Shown here: positions 20,391 to 30,382 of the stretch, one piece after another
How the letters are laid out: each line of letters opens with the position of its first letter
Position numbering within the stretch: position 1 is the first letter of the stretch
Origin: an uncultured Selenomonadales bacterium
Lineage (GTDB): Bacteria; Bacillota; Negativicutes; Selenomonadales; Selenomonadaceae
Length of the DNA stretch: 50,036 nt
Direction: 5' to 3'
NCBI GenBank assembly: GCA_947165145.1
Contig: CAMUZG010000017.1
Coordinates: forward strand, 1-50,036
Made by a program: the position numbers and the translations under genes
Notes under the pieces: model-generated
The model's input: only the letters and a program-made list of their open reading frames with translations
Database searches by the model: none
Told to the model about the DNA's origin: nothing

Positions 20391-22430
20391 TCACGGACTG
20401 AACTGGACTTTGACGGTCGTGCCCTTGTCGACGATTTCACCCGCGCCAATGCTTTGACTGACCGCGAAGCCTGAGCCTTCAGCCGCAAACGATATGCCAG
20501 CCTCATTCGCCAGCCGCGCAGATTCACGAATGCTCTTGCCGTAAAAATTCGGTACACGTGCAGATTCGGGCGCAAGATTTTCAGTCGGAGCAGGTTCAGC
20601 TTGAGGTTCGGGAGTTTTGGGAACTTCGCGCGGTTTGAAGTTGTGAATTGAAGCATCACCTTCGCCAATCGTCGCGTCGAGTTCGTCAGCATCAACGCCG
20701 AGCGGTGCGTCACTGGGCTCAATCCTCAAGTAGCGGAAGATTTGCGAAAAAATTCTTCCGGCAACGGGCGCAGCAATTTGTCCACCGTAAAAGACGCCGA
20801 GCGGTTCATCAATCATCACGAGCAGAGCAACTTGCGGATTCTCGACAGGTGCGAAGCCGCAAAACGACGCGATGTATTTGCCTTCCATGTAGCCGCTGCC
20901 GTACTCGTTGACCTTTTGCGCAGTGCCAGTCTTGCCAGCAATCCTGTAGCCGCGAACAGACGCTTTACCGCCGCCGCCCGATGCAACGACCTGTTCAAGC
21001 AAGCCGACAAGCGTTTTGTCCGTCGCGGAATCAATCGTGCGTCGAACCTCTTCAACGTGCGTTTCGGAGTAAGTCGAGCCGTTAGCGTTCTTAATCATCT
21101 TGACGATATGCGGACGCAATAAAATTCCGTCGTTGGCAATGGCGCAGAAAGCTGTGATGAGTTGCAGGGGTGTGACCGCGATACTTTGCCCGATTGACAT
21201 TGTGGCGATATCGGAGTCAACCATCACGTCAGGCGAATACAAAATGCCCGCCTCTTCGCCAGGAAGTTCAATGCCAGTCGGTTCACCGAAGCCGAAAAGT
21301 TTCGCGTAGCTGATGAGATTATCCGCGCCGAGATCGTAACCGAAAATTGCAAAGCCCGTGTTCAGCGACTGCTTGACGACATCAGCAAAAGTGACCGTGC
21401 CGAAGCTTTCGCGGTTCCAGTTGTAAATTTCCTTGCCGGAATAAGTAACTTTGCCAGGGTCGACGAAGATTTGATTCGGCGCGACGATACCTTCCTGCAA
21501 CAACGCACCCGCAACGACAGCTTTGAATGTGGAGCCAGGCTCGTAGACGGAGGAGACAGCACGATTTTTCCAAACATCTTGGTCGTAATCCCAGAAACGA
21601 TTTGGATTGTACGACGGGCGCGACGCCATTGCCAAAACTTCAGCCGTGCGCGGGTCCATTACAATACAATTTATTCTGAGCGGGCTATTCTCCGCCATTG
21701 CGCGGTCAAGCTCCTGCTCAACAATGAATTGAATCGCGCTGTCAATTGTCAGCTGAATCGTCTTGCACTTGTCGCCTTGATAGCCGTGTTGCGCGAAAAT
21801 TGATTCGAGAATCGGACGTTCGCGCGTGTCAGCGTAAATGAACGACTCGGTGACTTCGCCCTTGATGTATTTGTCCAACGCCTGTTCAATGCCGTCAAGC
21901 CCTTTGTCGTCCGTGCCGACGAATCCTAGAACATTGGCGGCAAGTACGTCGTTGGGATAGTAGCGTTTCGCCTCGTCGCGGAAGCCTAAGCAAACAGCGT
22001 AACCTTTCTCACGAATCAGCGCACGAATCGCCTCGTACTCGGATTGCTCAAGCCGACGTTTGACCCACGAGAAGCCGCCTCCGACTGCAATGTCATCTAA
22101 AATTTCTTGTTCAGTTTTGCCGACGAGCGGTGCCAAATCTTTTGCCAACTGCGCGGCGTCCTCGACGTGATTGGGGTCGACGAACAAAGATTTTGTCATT
22201 GTGCTTACGGCAAGTTCGCGCCCGTTGCGGTCGACGATTGCACCACGCGGCGATTGCACGGAATAATCATGCCCGACTTGATAGCGCATTCTCGCGGCAA
22301 GCTCACTGCCTTGAACAAGTTGCAACCACGCGTAACGGAAGACGACGACGCCCATAAACGCCAACAGCACCATCACAAGCTTAATGATTCGCTTTTGCAC
22401 GAAGGCGCGATCTTTTTTGTTATTGTCCAT
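20391..22430 (-). CDS. Penicillin-binding protein 2 / SpoVD-like transpeptidase with PASTA domain
   Basis: About 679 residues. A class B PBP that cross-links peptidoglycan in the periplasm, of the FtsI/SpoVD type. Order: short cytoplasmic tail, one membrane anchor (~16-35), dimerisation/pedestal domain with [11 protein letters not shown], transpeptidase domain with EPGSTFKAV (active Ser ~300), SLN (~355) and AGKTGTAQ (~500), a Pro/Glu-rich linker, and one C-terminal PASTA-like domain ([20 protein letters not shown]). ATG 22428-22430 is chosen; an in-frame TTG two codons upstream overlaps the telA stop as TTGA. No clear Shine-Dalgarno precedes either, so coupling to telA is likely. It lies between telA and ugd, away from the mraY/mur cluster where ftsI usually sits. 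Confidence 0.9.
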   Translation of the reverse strand: MDNNKKDRAFVQKRIIKLVMVLLAFMGVVVFRYAWLQLVQGSELAARMRYQVGHDYSVQSPRGAIVDRNGRELAVSTMTKSLFVDPNHVEDAAQLAKDLAPLVGKTEQEILDDIAVGGGFSWVKRRLEQSEYEAIRALIREKGYAVCLGFRDEAKRYYPNDVLAANVLGFVGTDDKGLDGIEQALDKYIKGEVTESFIYADTRERPILESIFAQHGYQGDKCKTIQLTIDSAIQFIVEQELDRAMAENSPLRINCIVMDPRTAEVLAMASRPSYNPNRFWDYDQDVWKNRAVSSVYEPGSTFKAVVAGALLQEGIVAPNQIFVDPGKVTYSGKEIYNWNRESFGTVTFADVVKQSLNTGFAIFGYDLGADNLISYAKLFGFGEPTGIELPGEEAGILYSPDVMVDSDIATMSIGQSIAVTPLQLITAFCAIANDGILLRPHIVKMIKNANGSTYSETHVEEVRRTIDSATDKTLVGLLEQVVASGGGGKASVRGYRIAGKTGTAQKVNEYGSGYMEGKYIASFCGFAPVENPQVALLVMIDEPLGVFYGGQIAAPVAGRIFSQIFRYLRIEPSDAPLGVDADELDATIGEGDASIHNFKPREVPKTPEPQAEPAPTENLAPESARVPNFYGKSIRESARLANEAGISFAAEGSGFAVSQSIGAGEIVDKGTTVKVQFSP

Positions 22431-22432
22431 GT

Positions 22433-23587
22433 TCAAGAGCGGTGCGCGTTCTTCAAGAGCGCGTCCTTCAATCTGCCTTCAATCGCAATCAGTTCACGTT
22501 CAGCCGCTTGACGTTTCTGCCGACCTTCGCTTTGAATGCGCAAAGTTTCTTCGAGCGTGGAAATTAAATCTTCGTTGACCTTCTTGACGGTCTCGATGTC
22601 GACAATGCCGCGTTCGTTCGCCCTAGCGGTGTCGATTGAATTTTGCTTGAGCATTTCGGCGTTGCGGCGAAGGAGATCGTTTGTTGCGTCGCTGACGGCG
22701 CGTTGAAGTTCGATAGTTTCTTTTTGGCGTGTGAGTCCGAGCGCAATGACCATCTGATTTTTCCAAAGCGGTATCGTGTGATAAATAGCGGATTGCACGC
22801 GGTCGATTAGGACGCGGTCGTTATTTTGAATCAAGCGGATTTGCGGCGCAGTCTGGATTGCGAGCGTCTTGCTGAGCTTGAGGTCGTGCAATTTCTTTTC
22901 AAAACGGTCGACGCTTTGTTCAAAGTCGCTGACAACTTGCACAGCCATCGGGTCGCCCGATTCTGCGGCTTGAGTGCGGAGTTTCGGCAACGTAACTGTG
23001 CGCATTTCGTCAAGTTTCTCTTCACCGGCGCGAATGTAAAGTTGCAGGTCTTTGAAGTAGCTCAAATTTTTTTGATAGAGCGTGTCGAACATAACGACAT
23101 CTTCCATCATCTTGACTTTAGAGGCTTCGAGACCGGCTTGAATTTTTTCAACCTGCGTAGAAAGTTTTTCGTAGTCCTGCATGACATCGTTTGCCTTGTT
23201 GACGATTGAGCCGATAATCGGCAAGCTGCTAAGGAAACTGCCACTTTTTTTGGTGACGTCGAAACCGCGAACTTTGCCGACGAGTTCATTAAGCAACGTG
23301 CCGACTTCGCCAGCATCTTTCGTGCGGACTTTGTTCAAAATGCTGTCCGAGAATTGGGCGATTTCCTTCTGCGCGGGCGCACCGTAGCTTAAAGCCGTGT
23401 TGCTGTCCATGAGATTGATACTGTCCTTGATTGATTGAACTTTGGCGAGTTCGGCGGGCGAGAGTGTCTCGACTTGCTGAGTGACCTTTTCGATTTCCTT
23501 AGCGGGTTCGACGGGCACGATTGCCTGTTCGGTTGACGCAGCGGATTTTTTTTGTGCCATGAGGTCTGAAAGGTTTATGTCTGCCAT
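22433..23587 (-). CDS. TelA-family toxic anion resistance protein
   Basis: 384 residues, the usual TelA/YceH length. The family is linked to tellurite and antimicrobial-peptide resistance, but its biochemical role is unsettled. The protein is cytoplasmic and nearly all helical and coiled-coil. Signatures: GSFLSSLPIIGSIVNKANDVMQDYEKLSTQVEKI in the centre, LTRQKETIELQRAVSDATNDLLRRNAEMLKQNSI in the C-terminal third, and a Lys/Arg-rich tail. The start ATG 23585-23587 follows ACGGAG. It follows the XpaC-like gene by 52 bases, reproducing the XpaC-TelA pairing common in Firmicutes, and overlaps the PBP gene start. The placement suggests an envelope-stress role. Confidence 0.9.
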   Translation of the reverse strand: MADINLSDLMAQKKSAASTEQAIVPVEPAKEIEKVTQQVETLSPAELAKVQSIKDSINLMDSNTALSYGAPAQKEIAQFSDSILNKVRTKDAGEVGTLLNELVGKVRGFDVTKKSGSFLSSLPIIGSIVNKANDVMQDYEKLSTQVEKIQAGLEASKVKMMEDVVMFDTLYQKNLSYFKDLQLYIRAGEEKLDEMRTVTLPKLRTQAAESGDPMAVQVVSDFEQSVDRFEKKLHDLKLSKTLAIQTAPQIRLIQNNDRVLIDRVQSAIYHTIPLWKNQMVIALGLTRQKETIELQRAVSDATNDLLRRNAEMLKQNSIDTARANERGIVDIETVKKVNEDLISTLEETLRIQSEGRQKRQAAERELIAIEGRLKDALLKNAHRS

Positions 23588-23622
23588 TTTTATCGCTCCG
23601 TTTCTTTAAATGAAAATTATCA

Positions 23623-23645
23623 ATCCTAAAAGCTATCAGCTATTT
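23623..23645. repeat. Gene-border word repeat (CCTAAAAGCTATCAGCTAT)
   Basis: AAAGCTATCAGCTA words between the XpaC-like gene and telA. On the coding strand the gene ends AAA TAG with the stop TAG being the first bases of TAGCTGATAGCTTTTAGG, the same element that closes the DUF6033-like gene. Confidence 0.65.
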
Positions 23646-24602
23646 GCGCTTGTTCTTCCTAACGTATTGGTCGTAAAAATCTTCGACGGGCATGAAAAGA
23701 TACCGAATCCCTTCGACGAGACTTATCCACATCGGCAACGTCGTCCAGCTCAACAGAAAATAAATCACGCCTTGCAACGTCTTGCCTTGATAAAATTTGT
23801 GCGCACCGAACGAGCCGAGGAAGATTGATAGCGCGGATTGAATCAGTTTCGTTTGAACGATTTGCGGACGATCTTCTTCGGGGAACGGCGGCAACTCTTC
23901 TGGAAACGCTGAGACTTCTCCGCGACGACGACGTTGCATACCCTGCGGAAAAAACTTTCGCGGCGGCTCCGATTTTATCGGTTGGTCAAGCAGGTCGGTA
24001 TCGATTCGCACGTTGCCCTGCTCGTCGACTGCACCGACTTCAATCGTTTTAGGCGTGATGCCTTCCGCGTCAAGCTGCTGTTCCATGACGGTCAATTCGG
24101 CGTCGGCGGAAATGATTTGGTCGTTGAGCACGTGCTCGAATTGGTCTTGATAAGCGGCGTCCAGCGCGGCAAGCGTCTTTTTCATGCGCGATTTGAGTTC
24201 CTGCACGCGTTCCGTCGACAGCTGCGTTTCTTCAAGCTCCATGTACTGCTTGACGATTTTCACGGCGCGGTCTTGATAATAATCGATGAACTTGTGCGCC
24301 AAAGCAATTCGCGCAGGATTTTTCTCCAGATGATTGAGCAAATTTTTTGCGGTACGTTGCATTTGCCGAATCTGCTTTGAAAGCTCGCGGTCAGGCAAAT
24401 TGTAGCCGGCATTCTCCAACCAGTTGTAATCAGCAATCGCCTTATCGAAATTTTCCTGCAGATACTGCGCGCGTTCCTCTTCAAGTTCTTTCAAGTCAAG
24501 GCGCGGCGTTCGATTCTTTTTCCAATCCCAAACAGCTTTGCCGCCAAATATCACGCCCGTTGTCATCAAAATTACTATCAAGTAGTTCAGCAATTCGTCC
24601 AC
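23640..24602 (-). CDS. XpaC-like protein fused to a TM2 domain
   Basis: 320 residues. GTG start at 24602, 8 bases after GGGAG; another in-frame GTG three codons earlier is too close to that site. Residues 1-25 form an N-terminal membrane helix. The middle (~35-190) is a helical XpaC-type region (5-bromo-4-chloroindolyl phosphate hydrolysis family) ending in a long coiled coil. A Pro/Arg-rich linker (PPRKFFPQGMQRRRR) follows. The C-terminus (~255-305) is a TM2 domain: FLGSFGAHKFYQGKTLQGVIYFLLSW then a second helix. XpaC commonly precedes telA; the TM2 tail is an added membrane hairpin. Function unknown, probably an envelope-stress partner of TelA. The stop codon lies in a dispersed word repeat. 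Confidence 0.75.
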   Translation of the reverse strand: MDELLNYLIVILMTTGVIFGGKAVWDWKKNRTPRLDLKELEEERAQYLQENFDKAIADYNWLENAGYNLPDRELSKQIRQMQRTAKNLLNHLEKNPARIALAHKFIDYYQDRAVKIVKQYMELEETQLSTERVQELKSRMKKTLAALDAAYQDQFEHVLNDQIISADAELTVMEQQLDAEGITPKTIEVGAVDEQGNVRIDTDLLDQPIKSEPPRKFFPQGMQRRRRGEVSAFPEELPPFPEEDRPQIVQTKLIQSALSIFLGSFGAHKFYQGKTLQGVIYFLLSWTTLPMWISLVEGIRYLFMPVEDFYDQYVRKNKRK

Positions 24603-24642
24603 GATTATCACTCCCTGCCGAGTCGAAATTTTTTCTTCGCGA

Positions 24643-24651
24643 ATTGTACCA
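24643..24651 (-). promoter_or_regulatory. Extended -10 promoter of the xpaC-telA-PBP-ugd operon
   Basis: TGGTACAAT on the minus strand (24651-24643), ahead of the GGGAG site of the first gene. No strong -35 box. Confidence 0.55.
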
Positions 24652-24699
24652 TAAATATTTCAGACGTGCACGCCGCAACGGTTAATTTTCCGTTAACCA

Positions 24700-24742
24700 A
24701 ATCAAAAGACCGCTCCAAAAAATTTCGGAGCAGTCTTTTCGT
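24700..24742. terminator. Bidirectional terminator after the DUF1294 gene
   Basis: AAAAGACCGCTCC pairs with GGAGCAGTCTTTT (one mismatch) around an A/T-rich loop, with T-rich tails on both strands. It separates the DUF4127-DUF1294 unit from the xpaC operon. Confidence 0.85.
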
Positions 24743-24754
24743 TCGTGACGATTT

Positions 24755-25063
24755 TTATCGCGGCAGGATTTTGCCGAGAATGTTGCCAGGGTTCGTCAGT
24801 AGCAGACCAATCAAAATTATTTGCGCGAACATTAGCAACGGTACGCCGAATTTAAATTTGAGGTGCAACGTTTTGTGGTGATAGATTTGCATTGCCAAGC
24901 CCGCACCGAGTGAGCCGCCGATTGCCGCCCAAAATAACAGCTTACTTTCGTGGACGCGCCATTTGTCATGTTGAGCGCACCACTTATCGTAAGCGAACAA
25001 CGCGAACGTCACGACGTTGACGGCAACCAGATAACCGCCCACGATTAAAAATTTTTCCTGCAT
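24755..25063 (-). CDS. DUF1294 family small membrane protein
   Basis: 102 residues, full family length. It has three to four predicted membrane helices (4-24, 42-60, 72-92) and the family signature FALFAYDKWCAQHDKWRVHESKLLFWAAIGGSLGAGLAMQIYHHKT with conserved Asp-Lys, Arg-Glu and His-Lys. Function unknown; a cytoplasmic-membrane location is expected. The start ATG 25061-25063 follows GAGGGGG. It is 15 bases downstream of the DUF4127 gene, in the same operon, and followed by a strong terminator. Confidence 0.88.
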   Translation of the reverse strand: MQEKFLIVGGYLVAVNVVTFALFAYDKWCAQHDKWRVHESKLLFWAAIGGSLGAGLAMQIYHHKTLHLKFKFGVPLLMFAQIILIGLLLTNPGNILGKILPR

Positions 25064-25078
25064 GAAAATCCCCCTCGA

Positions 25079-26656
25079 CTACTCGGCGAACGTGAAGCGC
25101 GGATCGCATTCAAACGTTCTCTTCCACGGCAAACGAACTGCAAATTCAGCAAAGCGCAATCCGTTCGGCAACTTCAAGTTATCGGCGACAAAAGCTGTCA
25201 TGCGTTCGTTAAGGAGTTTTTCCAACGGCGGACATTTATCTTTCAAATTGCCCGGAGTTCCGTCGCCAGGCAGACCGTAGCTCGCGCTGAAAATTTCTTG
25301 GCGGACGTTCGCTTGATATGCCCATTCGTCAAGATAGCGCGTCGTCAACAGCTCAGCAACGTCACGGTCGCTCATATTCTGCATCAAACAACCCGCGCCG
25401 ATAAGAAAGCCCGTTGTGTTCGTGGCAGTGTTCCAGCCGCCGTAAGCGCGAATTTTGTATTGCAAATCGTCATTCTTCAGCTGATTCATCAACGCGTTGT
25501 CTGCACCGTTGCTGAAGGAAATATCCGCGACTCCGACGGGATAATTTTTATCCGTGAGTTTTTTCAGCATCTTCATGAATGTCTTGAGGTCGCCGCGCAG
25601 TTTAAGATTGTTTTTATCCGAGGCGGCTTCAAAAGTTTTGCCGTTTGCGCGTGTGTTGACGGCAAGAACGAGGTCTGCGCGTTTGTGAGCAGGAACTCTC
25701 AAGCCTCCGACGGCAACAATCGCCGCGTCAATCGAAACGCCAATCGGCTCGTTGCAATATGTCGGGAAAGTCTGCGCACCAGTGCCAGCGTTGTATTCGA
25801 TTGAAATGAACGGCGTGTAGAAACGGTCTTTGTTGATGGCGCGGGCAACCATCAGCATACCGAGTTCATCTGCGCCCGACGTGACCTGCACGACGGTTTT
25901 GCCCATGTCGTTTGAAAGAGTGGTAAGCTTTCGACTTTCGCGGTGCGTCTGCGAATACATTGCGCTATCGTCGCAACCGAGCAGAAAATAATTGAAGACA
26001 CCTTCCCGCGTGAACTGGATTAAAAGTTCGTTGGCATCGGAATTTTTTGCGCGACGTTTGAACCAATCGTCAAGATACTCCTGCGGAATTTCAGTTTGCA
26101 ACTTTTTGAATGCGCGACGGTCGGAAGACTTCATCTCGCCAATTTCCTGCTTGTCGATTAGCGCGGTATACTGAAAAATTTTCGCGCCGTGCGTCTCGTA
26201 GTAAGGAACTTCGCCTTTGAAATTGTAGCTGGGCGTGCGCATAACGGTACCGATTGCGTAAATTGGCAGGTACGGAAAATTTTCGTGGAAAGTCTTGAAA
26301 CGTTGAGCGCGTTCCAAAATTGTCGCGGCGTCGAGGCTGTGAACTCGTGAAGCGACCAAACTGCCGTAGATGAGCGAATCAGTCGACAGGACGGCGAAAT
26401 CAGCCTGCGCGGCGGTCTCGTTGAGCCAAGCCCACATTTTTTCCACGTCACCGCGATTATCATTCGAGCCTAAAAATTCTGCGGGCGGCGTTAAAATTTC
26501 GTAACCGACCTTTTCAGCGACTTGAACCACTTGCGCGAGGTTGCAGGGACGGTTGTCGATTGGCACGTAGATAATTTTTTTGCCAGCGGCTTCGGCGGGA
26601 TTAGCGATTAAAATTATCAGGCACAGCGTCATCAGCATGAGAAAAATTTGTTTCAA
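25079..26656 (-). CDS. DUF4127 family exported protein
   Basis: 525 residues. The start is TTG 26656, 8 bases after AGGAGG; a GTG two codons upstream is too close to that site. The N-terminus MKQIFLMLMTLCLIILIANPAEAAG is a clear signal peptide with an A-x-A cleavage site. The mature part begins KKIIYVPIDNRPCN, the hallmark of DUF4127. Other conserved pieces: SNDNRGDVEKMWAWL, VLSTDSLIYGSLVASRVH, GCDDSAMYSQTH, SGADELGMLMVAR and AYGGWNTATNTTG. The family is widespread in Firmicutes with unknown activity. It precedes DUF1294 in the same operon. The long word repeat at 26674-26752 separates it from the histidine kinase upstream. Confidence 0.92.
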   Translation of the reverse strand: MKQIFLMLMTLCLIILIANPAEAAGKKIIYVPIDNRPCNLAQVVQVAEKVGYEILTPPAEFLGSNDNRGDVEKMWAWLNETAAQADFAVLSTDSLIYGSLVASRVHSLDAATILERAQRFKTFHENFPYLPIYAIGTVMRTPSYNFKGEVPYYETHGAKIFQYTALIDKQEIGEMKSSDRRAFKKLQTEIPQEYLDDWFKRRAKNSDANELLIQFTREGVFNYFLLGCDDSAMYSQTHRESRKLTTLSNDMGKTVVQVTSGADELGMLMVARAINKDRFYTPFISIEYNAGTGAQTFPTYCNEPIGVSIDAAIVAVGGLRVPAHKRADLVLAVNTRANGKTFEAASDKNNLKLRGDLKTFMKMLKKLTDKNYPVGVADISFSNGADNALMNQLKNDDLQYKIRAYGGWNTATNTTGFLIGAGCLMQNMSDRDVAELLTTRYLDEWAYQANVRQEIFSASYGLPGDGTPGNLKDKCPPLEKLLNERMTAFVADNLKLPNGLRFAEFAVRLPWKRTFECDPRFTFAE

Positions 26657-26673
26657 TGTCACGTCCTCCTTTG

Positions 26674-26752
26674 GTAGGTTATTAGGGAAATAGGTTAGTA
26701 GGTTAGTAGAATTTTTACTATTAACCTATTAACCTACTAACCTATTAACCTA
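26674..26752. repeat. Inverted TAGGTTA word repeat
   Basis: TAGGTTAGTAGGTTAGTAG on one side and TATTAACCTATTAACCTACTAACC on the other form a long AT-rich inverted repeat around AATTTTTAC. It fills nearly the whole gap between the kinase stop (26759) and the DUF4127 ribosome-binding site. As a hairpin it might attenuate read-through from the kinase operon. Confidence 0.8.
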
Positions 26753-26758
26753 AAAAAT

Positions 26759-29260
26759 TCAGTTGGCTTGAATGTATTTCTGACAATCCGCCTCCAATTT
26801 GTCGTACATGGTCATGGCAGCGTCGTGATTTGCTTTGATGTAATCAACGTTGCGCGATTTTTCAAGTTCGTTCGTGTTGCCGGCAGTTATTATTTTGCCC
26901 GCCTGCTCAAGCTGTTTTGCGAGCGTGGAAAGTTTTTTGCCGCCGATTGACAGCGAAGTCGACTTCAACGCGTGGATCTGAATCGTGTAATTTTTCCAAT
27001 CTTCCTCGTCGAAACTCGTCTGCAGTGCCAATTTTTTCTCGGCTTTGATGTTGCAGAACATCTCCAACATACTTTTGTAAACGTCGGGCATTTCCGCGCT
27101 GTATTGCAAGCCAAGTTCGACGTTGAGATATTCATAGTTCGACGAAGACGTTGCCCTCGGCAGGTTGAGCGGCTCACCCGTCGGCGATTGAACTTTTTCG
27201 GGCGGCAGATATTGCATCAACATTTTCTCCAAATTTTTCGGCTCGATTGGTTTGCTCAAGTAATCTCTGAAACCTTCTTTCAAAAACATTTCGCGCGCGC
27301 CGCTGATTGCGTTTGCTGTCAAAGCTATCATCGGGACGTCTTTAGATTTGTTTTCGGGCATGTCCTTCGCCAATTTCAGCGTTTGTATTCCGTCGAGACT
27401 CGGCATCATTTGGTCAAGGAAAACCACGTCGTAATGATTTTCGGCAAGTTTTTTCAAAGCAGCCATTCCGCCCGTTGCCGTGTCGATTTGGATTTTCGTT
27501 TCCTTCAGCAAGCCCGCAACGACGAATAAATTCATTTCGTTGTCGTCGACGACCAAAATTTTTGCATCGGGCGCAGTGAACGAGACTTGATATTTTTCCT
27601 GCGCGGCAACGGATTCTTCGCTGAACTTGCCGATACGAGTTTTGCCAACGACTCGCTGCGGAATAATCACTGCAAACGTCGAGCCTTCGCCGTAAACGCT
27701 GTCGACGGTTATCCGCCCGTTCATCATCTTCGTAAGCTTGTAAGTTATCGCCAAGCCGAGTCCCGTGCCTTCAATGTTTTTATTCTTCTTCATGTCGAGC
27801 CGCTGAAAGTCCGTGAACAATTTCTTTCTGTCCTCTTCGCGAATGCCCATGCCCGTATCTTTGACGGTGAGGCTCAAGAAAATTTCGTTGTCGTTGCGGC
27901 GTTCAAAATCGACGGAGAAAGTTACGCTACCGATTTGCGTGTACTTCGCGGCATTCGTTAGGAAATTCACGGCAACTTGACGAATGCGCACGCTGTCGCC
28001 GAAAAGGTCGTTCGGAATGTTCGGGTTGACGTTGACTTTGAATTCGAGATTTTTATTTTCAACGCGCGGCTTAATCATGTTTACGAGATTTTTGACGATC
28101 TCATCGAGCTTATAATTTTCCTCAACCAATTCCATTTTGCCGCTTTCAATCTTGCTGAAGTCGAGAATGTCATTGATAATTGACAGCAACGACTCGCTGG
28201 CGACGGCGACGTTTTGCGAATAGCGGATTGTGTCAGCTTCGTGAGTTTCGCGCAAAATCATTTCGTTCATACCGATAATCGCGTTGATTGGCGTGCGGAT
28301 TTCGTGGCTCATGTTCGCCAGGAACGCGCTTTTAGCTTGATTCGCCTGGTCAGCCTCTTGCTTTTCACGTTTGAATTCGTCCGATTGCTTTGCCTTCTCG
28401 TTGATTTGGAAAAGGTAAATGCTCGCGACTAGGAACAGCAACAGTAGCAACGACGTTAGGAAAAATATCATCGTGTTGATTCGGGAAATGCTGCCCGCGA
28501 CGGCATCCCACGGCACATAGCCGACCATTGAGCAGTTCGTTTGCGGCAAGTCTGCGCCGAACAAAAAGTATTTTCCGCGGTTGCCTTCGTAGTAAACGGC
28601 GGCGGCTCGGTGATTCTTCAGACGTTCGCGGACAATGTTAAAGCTTTTGACAATCGACGCGTCGCGGAAAAATTCAGTGTCGCCCTCGTCGTAATTTTTG
28701 TAAGGCACGATGATTTTGCCGTTGCGTTCTTGAATCAAAAGCCGGCTGTCCGAATTGTATTCCGTCAAGCCGAATAGTTCCGTCAGCAACCGTTCAGCGT
28801 ACAGCCGATAAACTATCGCGTGAACTAAGCCGTCTCTTATCACGGGCACCGCGAACAGCAATCCTTTGCCTGAACAGTAGTCGACGATGCTGTTGCCCTG
28901 CGACGCCATTGGCAAACGAATGAATTCCGATTTCGACAAACTTCCGCCGAGAATCGTTTCGCCGTTCGGGAATGTTATGCCGACTCTGACGCCAACTTCG
29001 TTTTTCGACAGTATCGTTAAAATTGCGTTCCAATCTTCTTGTTTCGGGTGGCTCGACAAATAATCGGCGGCTATGTGCAGTTGCGCTAATTCCTGCTTGA
29101 ATCGTTCCTCGGCAACTATCGCCATGTCGGAAGTCTGATTTGCTATCGTCTGCTCCAATGTCGCGTTCAACATGCTGCCGAATCGCTGTTGCATTAAAAA
29201 GCCCACGACGCTCAGCACGAGAATCAGGCACGTGATTTGTATCGCAAAGTTTCTACTCAA
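26759..29260 (-). CDS. Hybrid sensor histidine kinase with receiver and Hpt domains
   Basis: 833 residues from TTG 29260, which follows GGGGGTGG and overlaps the upstream gene stop in TTGAGTAG; longer in-frame starts lie inside the upstream gene. Order: TM1 (~6-24), a periplasmic sensor of ~235 residues (Cache-like by length and position), TM2 (~262-286), HisKA with MSHEIRTP (H319), HATPase with NAAKYT, DTGMGI and GTGLGLAI, a receiver domain with VVDDNEMN, phospho-acceptor D616 in [12 protein letters not shown] and SKP, and a C-terminal Hpt domain with [10 protein letters not shown] (H763). It can thus run a full His-Asp-His relay; the final response regulator is not in the window. It is coupled to a BMP-like binding protein, which may feed it a ligand signal. 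Confidence 0.92.
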   Translation of the reverse strand: MSRNFAIQITCLILVLSVVGFLMQQRFGSMLNATLEQTIANQTSDMAIVAEERFKQELAQLHIAADYLSSHPKQEDWNAILTILSKNEVGVRVGITFPNGETILGGSLSKSEFIRLPMASQGNSIVDYCSGKGLLFAVPVIRDGLVHAIVYRLYAERLLTELFGLTEYNSDSRLLIQERNGKIIVPYKNYDEGDTEFFRDASIVKSFNIVRERLKNHRAAAVYYEGNRGKYFLFGADLPQTNCSMVGYVPWDAVAGSISRINTMIFFLTSLLLLLFLVASIYLFQINEKAKQSDEFKREKQEADQANQAKSAFLANMSHEIRTPINAIIGMNEMILRETHEADTIRYSQNVAVASESLLSIINDILDFSKIESGKMELVEENYKLDEIVKNLVNMIKPRVENKNLEFKVNVNPNIPNDLFGDSVRIRQVAVNFLTNAAKYTQIGSVTFSVDFERRNDNEIFLSLTVKDTGMGIREEDRKKLFTDFQRLDMKKNKNIEGTGLGLAITYKLTKMMNGRITVDSVYGEGSTFAVIIPQRVVGKTRIGKFSEESVAAQEKYQVSFTAPDAKILVVDDNEMNLFVVAGLLKETKIQIDTATGGMAALKKLAENHYDVVFLDQMMPSLDGIQTLKLAKDMPENKSKDVPMIALTANAISGAREMFLKEGFRDYLSKPIEPKNLEKMLMQYLPPEKVQSPTGEPLNLPRATSSSNYEYLNVELGLQYSAEMPDVYKSMLEMFCNIKAEKKLALQTSFDEEDWKNYTIQIHALKSTSLSIGGKKLSTLAKQLEQAGKIITAGNTNELEKSRNVDYIKANHDAAMTMYDKLEADCQKYIQAN

Positions 29261-30365
29261 CGACTTCCACCCCCTTAACAAGCCAATCGAGACTGCGCAA
29301 AAGTTGTTTCTCGTCAATCACTTGGTTTTTACCGCAACGCAACTTGCCTTGATTGTCATAAATCTCGCCGGCAAAAATCAGATTTTGGTTGGAAAGCAAT
29401 TCTTTCTGCGCGGAATTGACCGTCGAACGCATTTGCGGCGTTACTGCCTCCGAGTAATCCGAAATGGTTATGACGCCCTGTTGAACGCCGACCCAGTTGT
29501 CGCGAATCGAAAACAGTTCGCCTTTCAAATATTTTTGCAGAATGTCCTTGTAATACAAATCCCAATGGCAGATGACCGACGCCAAATAATGCTTGGAGTA
29601 GCCTTCGAGATGCGCGTTGTAAGCAATGAAATCGGCACCGAATTTATCAGCAACCTGCGCCGTCACTTCAACGTCTTGATGATACGTCAGCAAGTCCGCG
29701 CCGTATTTTTCAATCAGCTTTTGAGCGTGTTCGGCTTCAACGTCTTCAACCTGCCAATCGCCCGTCCACATGACGAGAACTCTTGCCTTAGGATTGACGC
29801 GTTGAACGCCGAGAGTAAAAGCATTTATCCCGCGACAAACTTCAGCGTTGGGCATTGCGGCGACGTAGCCGATGATGTTCGATTGGGTCTTCATGCCCGC
29901 CAAAATGCCCGAAAGGTATCGTCCTTGGTACATTCGAGCAAAACACGACGTCAGATTTTTCGCCTGCTCCAAAGTCGACGTGTTGATGAACGAGATATGC
30001 GGATATTTGTCGATGAGCGAGCGGACTTCCGTGGCGTAATTGAAACTGACAAGGAAAATTGCACCGGCACCTTCGGCAACCAATTCTTCAATCGCTTCGG
30101 GACATTGACCGCTGAATTCTTTGACGTGGTCGCGAACCAGAAGTTGCAAGCCGTATTCTTCGCAAGCCGCCTTTATGCCGTTGTAATGCGATGCGTTCCA
30201 ACCTGCCTCGTTGATGTCGCCCAAAATTATGAAGCCGATTTTGTCGTGACGTTTGTCGATTTCCGTGTCGAAGGCGAAAATCAGCAGATAAATTATCATG
30301 GCGACGATACAGCAACCGAGCCCCAACAAAATCTTGAGCCGATTTTTTTCAGATAAAAAGTCCAT
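29253..30365 (-). CDS. Membrane-anchored BMP/PnrA-like substrate-binding protein
   Basis: 370 residues; start ATG 30363-30365, ten bases after AAGGAG. An N-terminal uncleaved-looking helix (~11-32) without a lipobox Cys-type site would anchor it to the membrane with the binding domain in the periplasm. The body follows the BMP/PnrA pattern: [47 protein letters not shown], the [21 protein letters not shown] hinge and [18 protein letters not shown]. Family members bind purine nucleosides or other small ligands for ABC import. Here there are no ABC permease genes; instead the hybrid kinase overlaps its stop by 8 bases. A sensor role is the likely reading. A good promoter lies upstream (30450-30478). 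Confidence 0.85.
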   Translation of the reverse strand: MDFLSEKNRLKILLGLGCCIVAMIIYLLIFAFDTEIDKRHDKIGFIILGDINEAGWNASHYNGIKAACEEYGLQLLVRDHVKEFSGQCPEAIEELVAEGAGAIFLVSFNYATEVRSLIDKYPHISFINTSTLEQAKNLTSCFARMYQGRYLSGILAGMKTQSNIIGYVAAMPNAEVCRGINAFTLGVQRVNPKARVLVMWTGDWQVEDVEAEHAQKLIEKYGADLLTYHQDVEVTAQVADKFGADFIAYNAHLEGYSKHYLASVICHWDLYYKDILQKYLKGELFSIRDNWVGVQQGVITISDYSEAVTPQMRSTVNSAQKELLSNQNLIFAGEIYDNQGKLRCGKNQVIDEKQLLRSLDWLVKGVEVVE

Positions 30366-30382
30366 AGCGATGATCTCCTTAG

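Noticed and set aside
20363-20722. N-terminal extension of ugd by ~120 residues
   Set aside because: The extension is an out-of-frame shadow of the PBP PASTA region. The TTG at 20362 has an ideal ribosome-binding site and begins exactly at the NAD-binding motif.
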